Shown here: positions 14,329-26,939 of the stretch, piece after piece
How positions within the stretch are numbered: position 1 is the first letter of the stretch
How the letters are laid out: each line of letters starts with the position of its first letter
Assembly (NCBI RefSeq): GCF_022539315.1
Contig: NC_066316.1
Span: forward strand, 32,427,245-32,491,244
DNA: 64,000 nt
DNA from: Serinus canaria
Taxonomy: Eukaryota; Chordata; Aves; Passeriformes; Fringillidae
Reading direction: 5' to 3'
Made by a program: the position numbers and the translations under genes
Notes under the pieces: model-generated
What the model saw: only the letters and a program-made list of their open reading frames with translations
Database searches by the model: none
What the model was told of the DNA's origin: nothing

Positions 14329-14480
14329 AAATGGCTACTTTCTGCCATTTTGGACACCAAAATGGCTACTTTCTGCCATTTTGGACACCAAATGGCTACT
14401 TTCTGCCATTTTGGACACCAAAATGGCTACTTTCTCCCATTTTGGACACCAAAATGGCTACTTTCTGCCATTTTGGACAC
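14329..14480. repeat. Minisatellite: five 31-bp units, each a hairpin
   Basis: Five head-to-tail units have 'atggctac' starting at 14331, 14362, 14392, 14423 and 14454; the spacing is 31, 30, 31 and 31 bp. Each unit reads (ccaaa)atggc-tactttct-gccattttgg-acac. It therefore contains an inverted repeat, ccaaaatggc / gccattttgg, with an 8-nt loop. Units 2 and 5 have perfect 10-bp arms, unit 3 lacks one A, unit 4 has one substitution (ctcccatttt) and the left arm of unit 1 is incomplete. The low divergence between units points to recent expansion. A long open frame across this region (14167-14484) is only a by-product of the repeat. Confidence 0.95.
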
Positions 14481-14550
14481 ATGACCCATGTAGTGGTGTC
14501 ATGTGTTCACTTATCAGTGAACACATGACACCACTACATGGGTCATGTGT
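14477..14550. repeat. Perfect palindrome, 34-bp arms, 6-bp spacer
   Basis: Arm 14477-14510 is exactly the reverse complement of 14517-14550, with spacer 'ttatca' at 14511-14516. A second, overlapping inverted repeat pairs 14510-14529 with 14542-14561 (20 of 20 bases, 12-bp spacer). The block 'gtcatgtgttcac' thus occurs three times in alternating orientation: plus at 14498-14510, minus at 14517-14529 and plus at 14542-14554. The left end overlaps the last four bases (acac) of the adjoining minisatellite. Exact arms of this length imply either very recent origin or ongoing correction. Confidence 0.95.
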
Positions 14551-15171
14551 TCACTGATAAGCAGAGTTCTCCAGATGAGCCATTGATACTGTTGCACTCT
14601 ATTGAGGTCACCCTTTGGACCTTACATCCCCACCCAGTGTTTGGGTCCATTCGCTACAGAAAAGCTTCCCTTTCATTTCTGTGCAAAATAAGACTGCACC
14701 ATCCATGGATTTCAAACAGCAACTTGTTCTGTTTGTATAATAGAAGTGTGATCCAATCAATAATTCTACAGAAATGTAACTTGTGGTTCAGGGATGAAAG
14801 CACTCAATTTAGTTTTATGGTGTTGAAGTTTATATGAGGTTACTACTACTGTAACTTAAAGAAAACAAGTGCAAGTTATCTCTAGTTAGACCAGATTAGT
14901 TCCAGTGATATTTTTTTTTTATCAACAATGAATTGACTAATGTATCTTCTTCCATTTCAGAAGGGCAATAATAAGTTAATTGCAATGGTATATGATGCTA
15001 GTATAAGCCAGAGAAAGAAGGCTGATTTGCTTACATATTCCAGTTTGCATTACTTCTGTGACATGTTATTTAAGAGTAGAGAGAAAGTCTATTGAATTGA
15101 TGCTTAAGTTAAAGCAAATAATAATAATTTTCTACCAGAAATAATATTTCTCCTCAGATTATTTTTTTTCC

Positions 15172-15191
15172 CTCCAGGTTATAACCTGGAG
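15172..15191. repeat. Perfect 20-bp palindrome
   Basis: 'ctccaggttataacctggag' is its own reverse complement with no spacer. The symmetry stops at the next base on each side. A protein dimer site or chance are both possible. Confidence 0.9.
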
Positions 15192-16748
15192 CTGTATTTT
15201 GTTTTCCACATGTTATATTATACAGACTTGTCAACAGAGATTTTGTAAAGAGAAACTAACGCCAAATAGTTCTATCTAAAGTTATGGTTTTATAGTATTG
15301 TGAATGTCTATTGTTTTGGAATCCAATCCAATCCTTCTTATAAATATATTAAAGATAGCCCATGTACCACATGACTTCTTAGCATCACCAGCAGCAGCCA
15401 TACAACCTCTGAGGTATAAATATGTCTTTACTTAACTGAGTTTAAGATAACTGTTTTTGCACTCATGATCAAACAGAATGAGTGTAGAGTTTTATATGGA
15501 TGTAAATGTTTAAAGAAAGGATAAGCAGTCCACCAGAACTGTGAATAATGAGTAAAGAAAATCAAAAAGTTCGTCATCATTAAAAATTTTTGGAAACAAG
15601 AGCCGCAATAATTGGAAAATTGGACACTCATTGGGAGAGCTGTTCAGGAAAAATATGTAACTAAACTGGATTGTTTTGGAAATTGGATTTCAAAGCTCTC
15701 TTTTGTCTCTCAGTTGAGGTATGGTCATGTTTACTTAAGAAACACTTTCTTCTCCACTTTTGTTTTAAGGCTAGGAAATAGAAAGTTGTTTGAATGGAAA
15801 AATGATTAAGTAATGTAGATTTGTGGGTCCACATTCTGTTTGACCTGCATGAGAAGATAAGTAATTTTTTTATTTGTTGCACAATTCTTTTTCCTGGAAA
15901 AACACCCTTTTTTCTCTGGACCTAAAATTTTGGGGTTTTTATGGGGTAAATTCCTCCCTATTGATATATGTTTGTGGGTTTCTTTGAAAGCAAAACTTTG
16001 CTTTTTGAGAGGAAATGCAGTTTTAGGTTCAGAAAATACAGACTAGTGTGGGTTTTGTCATCTTGTGATAAGTCTGACTCTGCTGGGGGATAAGATGGGC
16101 ACGTGTGGTATCATCCAGAGTTCTAAATCTGTGCCATCATAACTCATAAATTCTATCATTCAGGTATTTCTTGCACTATGCAGTAATGAAAAATTTCCAA
16201 GAAGTAATAGTGGAGGAGCTTCTTCTAAAAATTCCGTAGCAGGCTATCTATAATGGATCATTTCCAAGAGGATTTGATATTAATATGACTTTTCCTTTTA
16301 CTCTTACACTGATGAGATGTCTCATTATTCTCAGCCCTTTCTAATACATGGGCCATACTACAAGATTTAATTTATTTATTGTCTAGGTGATTTCCATTTC
16401 CTTTTATTTACCCTTTAGGCAAAGTAGCTGACTACACAGCAGCCCCTGCTGTTTGGAAAAAACATGAATGGATGTCTGAAACTTAGTTTATTTGGCATAA
16501 GCAATGGAGCCAGTCAGAGCCACTTTGACATGGCTTAATAAAAGATAAGTAAATCTGTATGGGAAAAAAAAATCTCCTAGGCCATAAGTATAACAAATCT
16601 TGTTGCATCTTGTTTAATTTGGGGAGATTGGTCCCTGCCTCAGAAAGGTCTGGTAAGGGAGATACAATTCACTGCTTTTATATTCCGATTGCTTTTGAAA
16701 TGTCTAGATGAATACTGAAACACTTTCTACACACAAAGCTTCTTGAAA

Positions 16749-16787
16749 TTACTGCTGTATTTTAAAAGTTACTGCTGTGTTTAAAAG
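16749..16787. repeat. Two-copy tandem duplication, about 20 bp
   Basis: 'ttactgctgtattttaaaag' (16749-16768) is followed at once by a 19-bp near copy (16769-16787). This is a local replication slip with no sign of further expansion. Confidence 0.8.
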
Positions 16788-19700
16788 CCTCAAACAATCC
16801 TTCATAATTCATTTATTTTTTATGATTTTTCATCTTTGAATTATCCAGCACCTAACACTAGCGATTAATGGTTCTTTAAAATGACAGACTGGAAGTTTCT
16901 AACATGGATATAAGGATACATTTTTGCCACACTGAAGAGTCTAAAGATCAAATTTTCTGCATTTATTATAAAATTATTATTTTGCTTCTTGATAGAATTA
17001 TTGAAGTTATTAGTACTCTCAGTGAGTATAAACTTCTGCACAGAGCTAGTCAGTTTTCTCCCTTTCCTTTTTAAAGTCGCAAATGCTTTTGAGGTGTTCC
17101 AGATATTGCAATGTACTCATTTTAGAAAATGATTGAGTATTTAATAGAGCCCATTTAATTCACTTGAAAAGATTCATTAGCTTTAACTTTTTCTATTCCA
17201 TGAATGCGATATAATCATGCTGCAAATACATCAAACCCTTTCTGCTCATTTTTTACACTGCCACCATATATGTCAGTTGAAATAGAGAGGAAGCAGCCCA
17301 ATTCCTGTTCCCATTCTTTTAAATCCATTTATAAACCAGTTCAGTCTATGTCCATTATGGATTTTTTTTTTTATGGTTTAGGGCAATTTTTCAAAGAGTC
17401 ATAAGCTTCAGCCTCATCAAATATGAAAAATCATACTTTTCGTTGACAAAAACCCCCATGATTATTTATTGACTAGGTTCATTATCTCTTTTAATGTTTC
17501 ATTACAGTAGTAGCATTCTTTCCCCTGGTGGTACATTTCTGTCCTGATGATGCTAGTTATTCTGTAGCTAATTAACAAAAAGTTGTTCATCTGGTAAAAA
17601 AGAAGCAGACATGTTATTAATATTCTCCTTAGTAAACTGTCCTAAATAATTAATGCAAATAGACTTCCAGGGTTGTGAATTTTGATGAGAAGTTACTCTC
17701 AAAGATTAATTATTTGATTTAGATATTTTCCCTGCTAATCCACTGGTTTTTGTGTTGATTCATGTAAATCTGATTTTGCCTTATTCTGTTGAGGAGGAGG
17801 GGAACACAGAATTTAAGTTTTTTAACAAATGAATGCCAAATGCAACAGAAAGCTAGACTGAGTTAAAACTCTTCTGCACAACTCTAAGGCACTGTGTTTG
17901 CATGTGTAATAGAACATGAATGTACAGTGCTGGGAACTCTCACAGCAAGAACAGTTTCCTTGCATTACTGTAATATTTGAGTTCCAACTTTATGTTTGCT
18001 TAAAGGAAACTCAGTGCAAACACAAAATAGAGAACTGAGAGAAATTTACAAAGGAGATCACGTTTTCCCCCTTTTTAAGCAATCTCTTGGGAGGGAAGGA
18101 GGAAAAAAGAGTGCATTTTTGTGGGATGATGCATTCCATCTTTTCATCCATATAGTTTGTGGAATTGTTCCAGCTTCCCTGGTGTTGCACAAAAGCACAC
18201 AATAATACACTTGTGCAGCTCTGGGGTCTGAGAAGAAAATGAACCCTGCTGATGCCAGCACCCTATCAAGCAACATATCCTGCAAGCTCAACATTGCACA
18301 TTCACTTCATTTCCTTCCTGGGCATTCAGGCATGAGTGAACTCAAAACAAATGCCATCAGTTGATTCCAAAGTGTTCTAAAAGGCTTAATATAAATTCCT
18401 TGCTTCTGATGCTGTGATTCACTTGAACTCTGGGAATTTTTTATGTATATTCTGCTGCCATTTTTTTCCTCCTTTCACTGAGGATGGGGGCACTGTATGC
18501 TTATATTCACCTCTCATCTATTTTTCTGGTTGTTTTTGCAGAAAGGCTTATTGGAGAAGGATTGTTTATGTACTCTGAAGGCCAGCACACATCACTCAGT
18601 GTCTTGTAGTATCAGATGCAGTCCTAGTAGAGTAGCTGATTTTACAAGACACCTGCTATAATATTTGTGGGCAGGATCAAGCCCTGCCTTGATGACTGAG
18701 GGCAGAAGCTCACTGCCTATTCATGGTGCTGTATCTCAGTGTGAACAGGAGCTAGAAGTTAAGTCTCTTATGCCACAGGGTAATCCTATATGCTAATCCC
18801 ATCCTGTCAAACTTCTTCACTCAATTTTTAATGGATTGATGACAGTTCTTTGGAAAAGTTCACATGTAAAACTTCTTCTCAGAACTTACACATGCATCCT
18901 TGTTCAGAAATGCAAGCACACACTGAGGTCTTCAAACTTATTCAGTATGGCACCACATATCAACTCTTTCATGAGTCAGCAAAACATGCCTGTGTCTCAT
19001 AGCTGCCAGCATTGATGAAATTCATTTATTTAAAATTATTTCTGTAAGAAGGCCAAAGATACTGGAAGTATTGAAGGGGAGCTTCACTTTGGAGAGGCTT
19101 TGCTTCTTAATGTATGAGCTTGCTACCATTAACCATGCTAAGAGCAACCTTGCATGTCTGTAAGTATAAAAATCTTTCCTTTAGTGTCCCCTTCTGGTGT
19201 TTTTTTACGGGAGCAGCCAGTTGGAAGCAGTGTTTGAATCAATGTGTGTTTGTGTTTTCTTCTTTTCTTGCACAAATTAGGAATTATGATAAAATGGGAG
19301 CATGTATTTAAAATCTTTACCTATTCCTAAGGTAACTTAGCTCAAGTAACTTTTTATCCCAAGGGAAGATGGCAACCTATGGATACCTTAGATAGGGTGG
19401 ACTGGAATCATAGTCTTTAGATTGAATCTAAGTACATCCTCTGTCTTATGGAAGCAGCTTCTTTTTTCTTCTTCTCCCCCACCCACCCCACTTTCTTTTA
19501 GAAATGTCATCACTTTTCCTTTGCACTCAGATTCTTCAAAAAGTAAAAGACAATTGATTTCTCTGGTTGGTGTCATTATCTGAGATGCAGGAAATTCTAT
19601 TTTTTCTCTAGGACACAGCTAAGCAAAAGTAACTGTAGTCTGTCTTTTGTAAGTTAAATTAGGAAGTGATGAATAGCTTCAATAAGGAAAAAAAATCATC

Positions 19701-21687
19701 TCTTCTGTTAAAGAAAATGTGAAGATTTGCCTTTCCTCGCTCTAAGTCACACAATGTGACCTGTGAAAATTTTCAGACTGGAAGAAAGTTAGCTATGCTT
19801 TCTGTTGTAAGGGTTTCCTAAGTGTTGCAGAAAACAGGCTTCACTGATTGATTTTCTGAAAAATAAATATCTAGAACTTTTTTCAATTACCAAAATGCTT
19901 AATGTGTTGAACTTCGTAAACTGCAGCCCTGTAATCTACTTTACTGTCACTATGTAAGTGTGTGAAATAACCAGAGCTCAAATGCTGAAAATCATTTCAT
20001 GATATTTGTATGAATGGTAACAGTAGTTTTACCCGCTAGGAAAAAAACTTAGGACTTCAGGACCTCCATTTAAGTCTGCAAGCATCCAGAAAATTTATTT
20101 CTTATAGTGGCTTCTTATTTGATCATAACTGAGTTCTGGATCCTTTTTGAATCAAATATATTCCATTTTGGAATCTCCTGTTTTCCCCTGCCATAACACA
20201 AACACTTGACAGGTGCAGCAGGTTAGGAGTGGGGTTAGGAGAAGCAGCTCCTGGTGCACCACGAGCGCTCCCTCTCCTGTTCTCCAGCAGTGGATGCAGC
20301 TCTCCTTGGCAAGGGCAATGGTCCAGTGGTTGCCTCAACAAGGCTTGAGTGGCAAAAATACAGGGCTTTTTTCTTTGCTCCCCACTCTCCCTCCCTTTGC
20401 CTTCTTTGAAATGAGAAAATAGGCCACCAATTTAGTGGGAACTGAGTCTGGCCAGGCAGTGCTGTGAGCTTTGTGTGCTTGATGGCTGCCCGCCATTTCC
20501 CAGACCATCAGCAGCCCTCTCTCACTGTTTTCCCTGGCTGCATAAAGAGAACATTGTGTCTCTTGGAAGCTCTGGCTCATACCCTGCCCTCTATGTGAGA
20601 AAAGGAAATGCTCCTTCTGTTCATGACTTAGCAACGGTTGGCAAAAATGATGTCATATCCATGGTAGCAGAAAGACAAAAGGAGAGAGAGGGACTGCTTT
20701 TTTAGACAGATTTTACACACCACACTGTTCCATGAAGGGCTGAACAAAGAACAGGCATTAAAATGCTCCAGTTAGGAAAGAATACCAGTCTATTTTTTCA
20801 AACTGGAAAGAAATGTGCTTTATTTATGACTGCATTTTAGAGTCCCATTTAGTAACATTATAGTGTGGTATGTATGGGATTCTTTCTCTCTAGGTTTGGT
20901 CACTTCACTGTTTGCTTCAGCCCCTCTGTTAGAAGTACATGTGCTAGTGCACTCTCCTTTATTCTCTTTCTTTATTGCTACTAAGTATGGGTTCATATTA
21001 AGTAAAACAATACTGAAAATTGTGCATGAAACGTTACACTGAGCATCAAAATGTGAGATTTTCTTGGTCCATAGTGTTTTTTATCTTTGTTCAGATATGC
21101 TACACAATATCAGTGCTTTTGTATAATGAATAGTTTTTGGAATAGCCCTGTTCATGAAGGGTATGTGCATCTATGTGTCTGTTCAAGGCTAAAGAGGAAA
21201 GAGAGGAGGAACCTGGAAATTTCAGATGTCTTATTATAAAGCCAATGATCCTACCCTTCAACTGAGATTTGAGCAAATTCTAAAGATCAGATTCAGGCCT
21301 CTCCTTAGCTTTGTGGTCGATGATGCTATATGATCTTTAGTTATTAAAACTCTGACAGATTTAGGATGGAAGCCAGCACATTTAATCTCCCACCCCATCT
21401 CTGTTCAGGAGCCCTTTCCCTGGAGAGCAAGGGGTAACCCCCTTGGTTTTACAGCAAAATTTGGAAACTTATATATATAGGGACCTGTCCTTTTATGAAG
21501 TCCTCTGATGCTGAGCATCCTTTTCTGACTTGGAGCACTAAGTTCTGTCCAGCACAGATTGAATCCAGAGTACAAACCAGTGCTCGGCATGCATAAATCC
21601 CAAACTGGAACTGAAAATGTTTTTTTAATATATGTGCAAGGTTTTTCTTCTTTTCTTGCTTCTTTTTGTGGTGCGTGTTGCTCTCAC

Positions 21688-21708
21688 TTTTTTTTTTTTT
21701 TTTTTTTT
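21688..21708. repeat. Poly-T tract, 21 bases
   Basis: An uninterrupted T21 followed by 'gcttatag'. It could look like a polypyrimidine tract before an acceptor AG, but the downstream sequence gives no convincing exon. Confidence 0.8.
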
Positions 21709-24700
21709 GCTTATAGATGATGCACACTGCTGCCACTGGGGATACCTAAACCATGTCCCCAGATGTGAGATAACCAGCTTATGGAAAGATGTCACAGACT
21801 GTGATTGTTACTGTCATGGTCACTGCTTTCTCAAGTAGTTCCTAAATTTCTCTAAGAATGAAAAATATCACAAGAGATTTTAGTTGCCTTCCAATGTGTG
21901 CCTTTGGGAATCGAATGAATATAGCTTTAAAATGAAATGAAATTTTAAAGTGGGCATTTCTGAACAGTGTAGTATTAATCTGCTTTAGCTGCTTGTCCAG
22001 TCTAATTTTCCATTGTACAGTAAGTCATGGCTTTGTTTTGCAGGTGATTCAAATATTTCTATGAGCAGCTTACCTTGAGACAGAGAAAATTTCTGTTGGA
22101 TCCCAAAATAGTTGTTGCCAGCCAGTTTGGTATAGAGAATCCACAAGCTCCTATGGCATTTTGTTTATTCTTGCTGCAGAACAGAATGAACCTCTTTGGA
22201 ATAGACATTGCCAGCCCTTCTTGAATCAGGTTTGAAATGACTTTTAGTGCTGCTGTAAATTGATTTGGAACAGAATTTCATTTCTGTTTTCTGCCAAAAT
22301 TTTGATGCCATTAATCTCTACTGACTTGAAGCACTATCACAAGCACGAGCCCTGGCATGTGTAAGGAGGCAATCTCCCAGGTACACAAGGCACTAGGAAC
22401 AGGCTCCAGAGACCCTCAAGCAGCAGCTACAGATTGAGTAACACTATTTTTGTGTTTGCTGTGCTTAAAATGCGGTCTACTAAGCTTGGTATCCATTCCA
22501 GCCCTTTGGGGTTGGAGTGGATTTAGACTGTAGCCACAACAGCAATTTTTTATTAGTATGATTGTTTATGAGATATCAGAGAGAAATTGCACAGGTGGCA
22601 TATGGCTCCAAAATTAGCATTTGAACTTTGTAGAGAGCTGAATAAGATCATTTCTTGTAGCCATGTTAAGAATTTTTTGCTTTCCTTAAGGGAAATTCTT
22701 TCTGAGTTTTTTGATAATTTTTTATTTTGGATAAAATTGTTTCTGTCTTCATTAAAATTCTTTTGTGAATGTTCTGATGAATTTATGGTAGGAGCACAAG
22801 TACATCAATGATAAATAAGCAAAGGTTCTCAAAGTGTGTTCAGCTTGTTAATTGGCTGTGTCAATAGCAGATGGACATTTCTCCCTGTCCACAAGTCCTT
22901 ATGTGCCTACAGCTCCTTCCTCTTGCCGCAAATTCAGCATCAGCCAAAACAGCAGAAGAGAAAATGTCCTGCTATTGCAACATTAATCTTTTCTGAAGGA
23001 TTCTCTGATGACAAAAGATTAGGTAATTTTTCTCAACTGCCAGATGCTTATCTAAGGAAGGAACACAAGCTTTTTCCTGTGCCTTTTCAACACCTTGAAG
23101 TGTTTGGGATCCATAAACATTGTGTGGGAGTTATCGCAAAAATTTGGATTTTCTAGTTTGAATGAGAAGGCTGGAAAGAAATATATATTATTTACTCTGG
23201 AAAGGGAGGGAATAACTGTTTCTAAAATTACAGAAAGGAGGAGTCCATTGCACAAACTTCTAATTAATTTGATTTAGAGAAAATTTATGTTCTCCTGAAA
23301 ATAAAGACATAATTTTAAAAGCAAAGTGAAATGGTGCATCTTGACCTGAAAACAGTCTTTTCAGATCCCAGTTTTCTTAAAGGTAGAGAGTTCACCTTAT
23401 CAGAGAAGCTGTAATAAAAACCAGTCCTCTCAAAGAGTGAGCAAAAGAGCACCTCTCCTCTTTTAGCCTGTACTCAGAGTTCTGAAAGTTATCTCCTCAT
23501 GAAGACCATATTTTTTTCATCAGACTTTTCCACATCAGCCTTTTAATCTGAACATCTGCCTTCCCTTCAGAAAGGCTACTGGCATCTCTGTGCATCCTAC
23601 CTTCTGTGTACCCAGGTAGAAATTGTCAGTTTTTCTTAAAGAAACTGGGTCATGGCAGAATCCTGACCACAGTGCCCTGCATGTGCAGCCAAGGGGTCTG
23701 AACTGACTGTCACAAGCAGGCCCTATCCTGTGATTTCACTGGCCTGAGGTTTAGTGACAAACTTGCAGCTGTGGCACAGCGGATTTACTCACTGATTTAC
23801 CCATCCTCAGGAGCATGCCTGTCCTAGATGCCATGTAATAATGGCATGAAGAATGCAGCACTAGAGGAAGCAAGCCTTTCCATACACAAAGTCAAGATAT
23901 TTTCTTATGTAAAACCAAACCTTTTGACAACTCTTACAGCATACAATGCTTCTGAGGCCGTGGGGCAGGATATTTCAGTCAGCCAATGCATTAGAATGCA
24001 ACTGAGATGTGCTTCCAGACAGTGTCCTAGATATTTTTTAGAGCCATGTAGCACAAGGTAGTGCCATTTAGACTTTACCACATGTGTGCAGGTGGACTCA
24101 AACAGTATCAGGCTGGTGTCAGGGTAGTGTTGTCCTGAGACATCAGATCTTGCTGTCAGACTTCACGAGTCCCAGCCTCCTACATCTGCACTGTTGAACT
24201 CTACTTCATGTGGACTTCTGCATCCTCCCAAACAGATCTTCCTGTTTATTCTTACCTCCTCTCTCATCCCTGTGTATCCACTGCCTTTTTATGTTTCCAC
24301 TCTAAATCTGATGCCTTATTAACATTTACATCTTTACTGTTTGCTTGTGATATAAGCCACTTATTTTCCTTCATTTTGGCATGATCCTTGCTTTACCTTC
24401 CCATTTTCTTTCTTTGGTTCCATGCTGAACCATTACAATGGGAATGTTTCCTAGATTTGGCCAGGACCCTGAGGTTACTCTGTACCACCTCACATCATTG
24501 CCAGGAGTGAGGAGAAAGGGACTCTGGCTTCCAAGAAGGACATGGTTTCTGGTCCTAAAAATGTGAGGCATTTTCAGACATTGTTCATTGGCTCAAGGTC
24601 TCTGTTGAGCATTTTTGTATGTGTCTCTCTTGTATACTTTTGTCATTAAATTGTTGCTCATGGACTTTTTAGTGGGAGTATCAAATTGGGGAATACCATA

Positions 24701-26338
24701 CCAAAACCAGGACAAGAATATAAGCCCTTTAGGAAAAGAAGTCTTTTTCAAAAGCCATGAAAATGCTGTGAAAAATATACTACTTCAGAAATAGTTTTTA
24801 GTAGTCTGTTGCACTAGAATCTGTCAGGGAACATAGTACATTTACTGTCCTCTTGGCTGTGGTGGGTTTTACACTCCAGATTTGTTCTGGAGAAGAAGTT
24901 CTCCACAGTTAATAACTACCATGTTACTAGCATGGAATTGCATTCCAGCATAAATGTCAGCAATTTGTACTTGGTACTTTTTTTTTTTTTCCTATATTTC
25001 TCTGATATAAATATTCTGAAAAATGCTGCTGATTGTTAATTGACCATCCTATTTGGCATGCATGTTGTCAATTTCATCAGGAACACCAAGAAGGATAATG
25101 CTCAGGGAGCATAACCATGTATTCACTTTCAAGAATGGATCTCAAAACTTTAAATTCAGGAGAAAAAGAAGCCAACTTACCTTGAGACTTAATCACCATT
25201 CACTTCTGAATTTTTTTTTATGGACATCATTTTAAAGAACAGCATTTTATCTTCAGGTATATCTGTCATTTCAGTCATTGATATGGGGTTTAATTTAGTT
25301 TCATTTTAGCATATCTTCAAATGCCTTTCAGTAATTTTTACATTTGTTTGTTTGATGGAACAAAGGCTCTACTTATTGCCAAGCATATCAATACCATCAT
25401 ATGTGACTCTGAGTTTAGTTGAACCTGCTGTTGAGCAATTTCTTTCTCAGTGGTTTGCTTTCTGTGTTCAGGATCTTTAAGTTATTTTTCAGAAAGTTCA
25501 CAAAGTTAACAGCATTCCCTCATTTGCAGAACAGACTAATTCCTGATGCTTAATGCTTGCAATTTCAGTATTGGATGAAGTATTTGTTTGAAAGAATGCA
25601 TTACCAATGCATTTTGGCTTGCTGCTGTCATTTTCCCCAAATCAGGCCAATATTTCAAAACTGAGCTTGCCAGTATCTTTGGCACTCTGTTGTTCTGGCA
25701 CCTGATGTCTGTGCTGCTAAGTACTGATACCTTGGCTACACTTCTGCTATCTATCAAATATCTGGACCAGTAGTATCAAAACAACAAAGTAATGCTTTGT
25801 GGCAGTTCTTTTGAGAAAAGGAAGACTAGTATTTCATGAAATCATCTAATTACAAATACTGTTAAAACAGTTGTGGTTCCTGCTGTTGAGATCAGGTATA
25901 GAATCTAGGTATAGCACAAAGCCTGACATCATTCATGAGAAATCATGCAGGCTTAAATTAAAGCCCATAAAGGGTCTAAATTTTGTTTGTGTTTGTGATT
26001 GATGGACTTTGACATTAAAGTGAGCAGATGTAGAACTGCTTATGGGACCAATACTAGTTTCTGCCTAGACTCAGTTATTAGGTGGCTTCATGAAAAAGTA
26101 GAAATTGCTCTGGGAGACAGAGGTTGCTATTTTTAAGAAGTAAATGCTTCAGTCTTGGCATTCAGAGACTCAGCTCTGTGGGAAGCCAAATCCTGTAAAT
26201 TTAATATCTGGAATAACAGAAAAGCTCAAGGAGTGTTGCCAGGTGCATTCAGCTGGCATGTCTCTGAAGTCCTCCGGTGAGATTGATATCATATGAGCAC
26301 ACATTCTATTGTATTGTATCCAGAAATTAAAAGCTATT

Positions 26339-26939
26339 TGTCGTGGTTTAACCCCAGACGGCAAATAAGTACCACACAGCTGCTCATTCACTGTCTCCCA
26401 GCAGTGGGGCTGGGGAGAGAATGAGCAGGATAAAAGTGAGTAAACTCATGGGCTCAGATAAGAGCAGTTTCATAATTTAAATAAAATGCAATAATAGGTA
26501 TGATAATAATAAATTTTAATGAAAGGCAAATAACAAAGCGAGAGAAATAAAACCCAAGAATGACAAGTCATGCAAATGAAAATGGTTGTTCACCACAAAA
26601 TGACCGATGCCTGGGCCGTCCCTAAGAAGCAGCTCTCTCCACCAAGCTTCCCCCCAGCTGCATAGGCTGAGCATGACCCCACACAGTCTGGCATATCCCT
26701 TTGATCAGTAGGGACCAGCCCTCCTGGCTATGTCCCCTCACATCTACTTGTGCACCCCCAGCCCACTCACTGGTGGGGTGACAAACAGAAAAGGCCCTTA
26801 ATTAATGCTGTGTAGGCAGTGCTCAACAATAGCAAAAACATCCCTGTGTTATCAGCACTGATTCCAACAAAATGCAAATGACAACCTCTTACCAGCTACC
26901 GTGAAGAACATTAGCTCTTCCCCAGCCAAAACCAGCACA
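26339..26939 (-). mobile_element. Solo LTR of an avian endogenous retrovirus
   Basis: The 601-bp block begins TGTCGTGGTTTAACCCC and ends CCAGCACA, giving the TG...CA (TGT...ACA) ends of a long terminal repeat. I recognise the family from many bird genomes; its transcription sense is opposite to the window. On the minus strand, the position of the family's TATA box reads 'cagcctatgcagctgggg' (plus-strand 26655-26672), so the box appears decayed. The expected poly(A)-signal area is at about 26464-26485 and is also altered. No internal gag/pol/env sequence flanks it on either side, so it is a solo LTR left by recombination. A clear target-site duplication is not visible (ctatt before, cagtt after), which fits an old insertion. 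The A/T-rich stretch at 26470-26520 is the family's usual ATA-rich R/U5 region. Confidence 0.88.

Larger units (their letters stand above)
14562..26338. other. Unique non-coding DNA, 11.8 kb
   Basis: No supported exon or RNA gene. Small structures are a perfect 20-bp palindrome at 15172-15191, a two-copy tandem repeat (ttactgctgt...ttaaaag) at 16749-16787, and T tracts at 21688-21708 and 24978-24990. The stretch 20200-20560 is locally richer in G+C, with open frames on both strands of up to 99 codons, but I recognise no domain in them. A possible old-repeat motif, 'gcaggatcaagccctgcct', lies near 18672. Confidence 0.55.

Noticed and set aside
14329..14480. CRISPR-like regular repeats
   Set aside because: The units are contiguous, with no unique spacers, and the DNA is vertebrate. 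It is a minisatellite.
14167..14484. 105-codon frame with a repeating MATFCHFGHQ-like peptide
   Set aside because: The 31-bp repeat is not a multiple of three, so the peptide repeats only by frame rotation. It is a by-product of the minisatellite, not a repeat protein.
18520..18663. Possible exon after a pyrimidine tract and 'gtttttgcag' at about 18532-18541
   Set aside because: The acceptor looks plausible and about 40 codons stay open after it, but no donor, domain or recognisable peptide supports an exon. Such AG sites are common in T-rich DNA.
26170..26391. 73-codon minus-strand frame reaching into the LTR
   Set aside because: It crosses the LTR border and contains no retroviral or host protein motif, so it is a chance frame.
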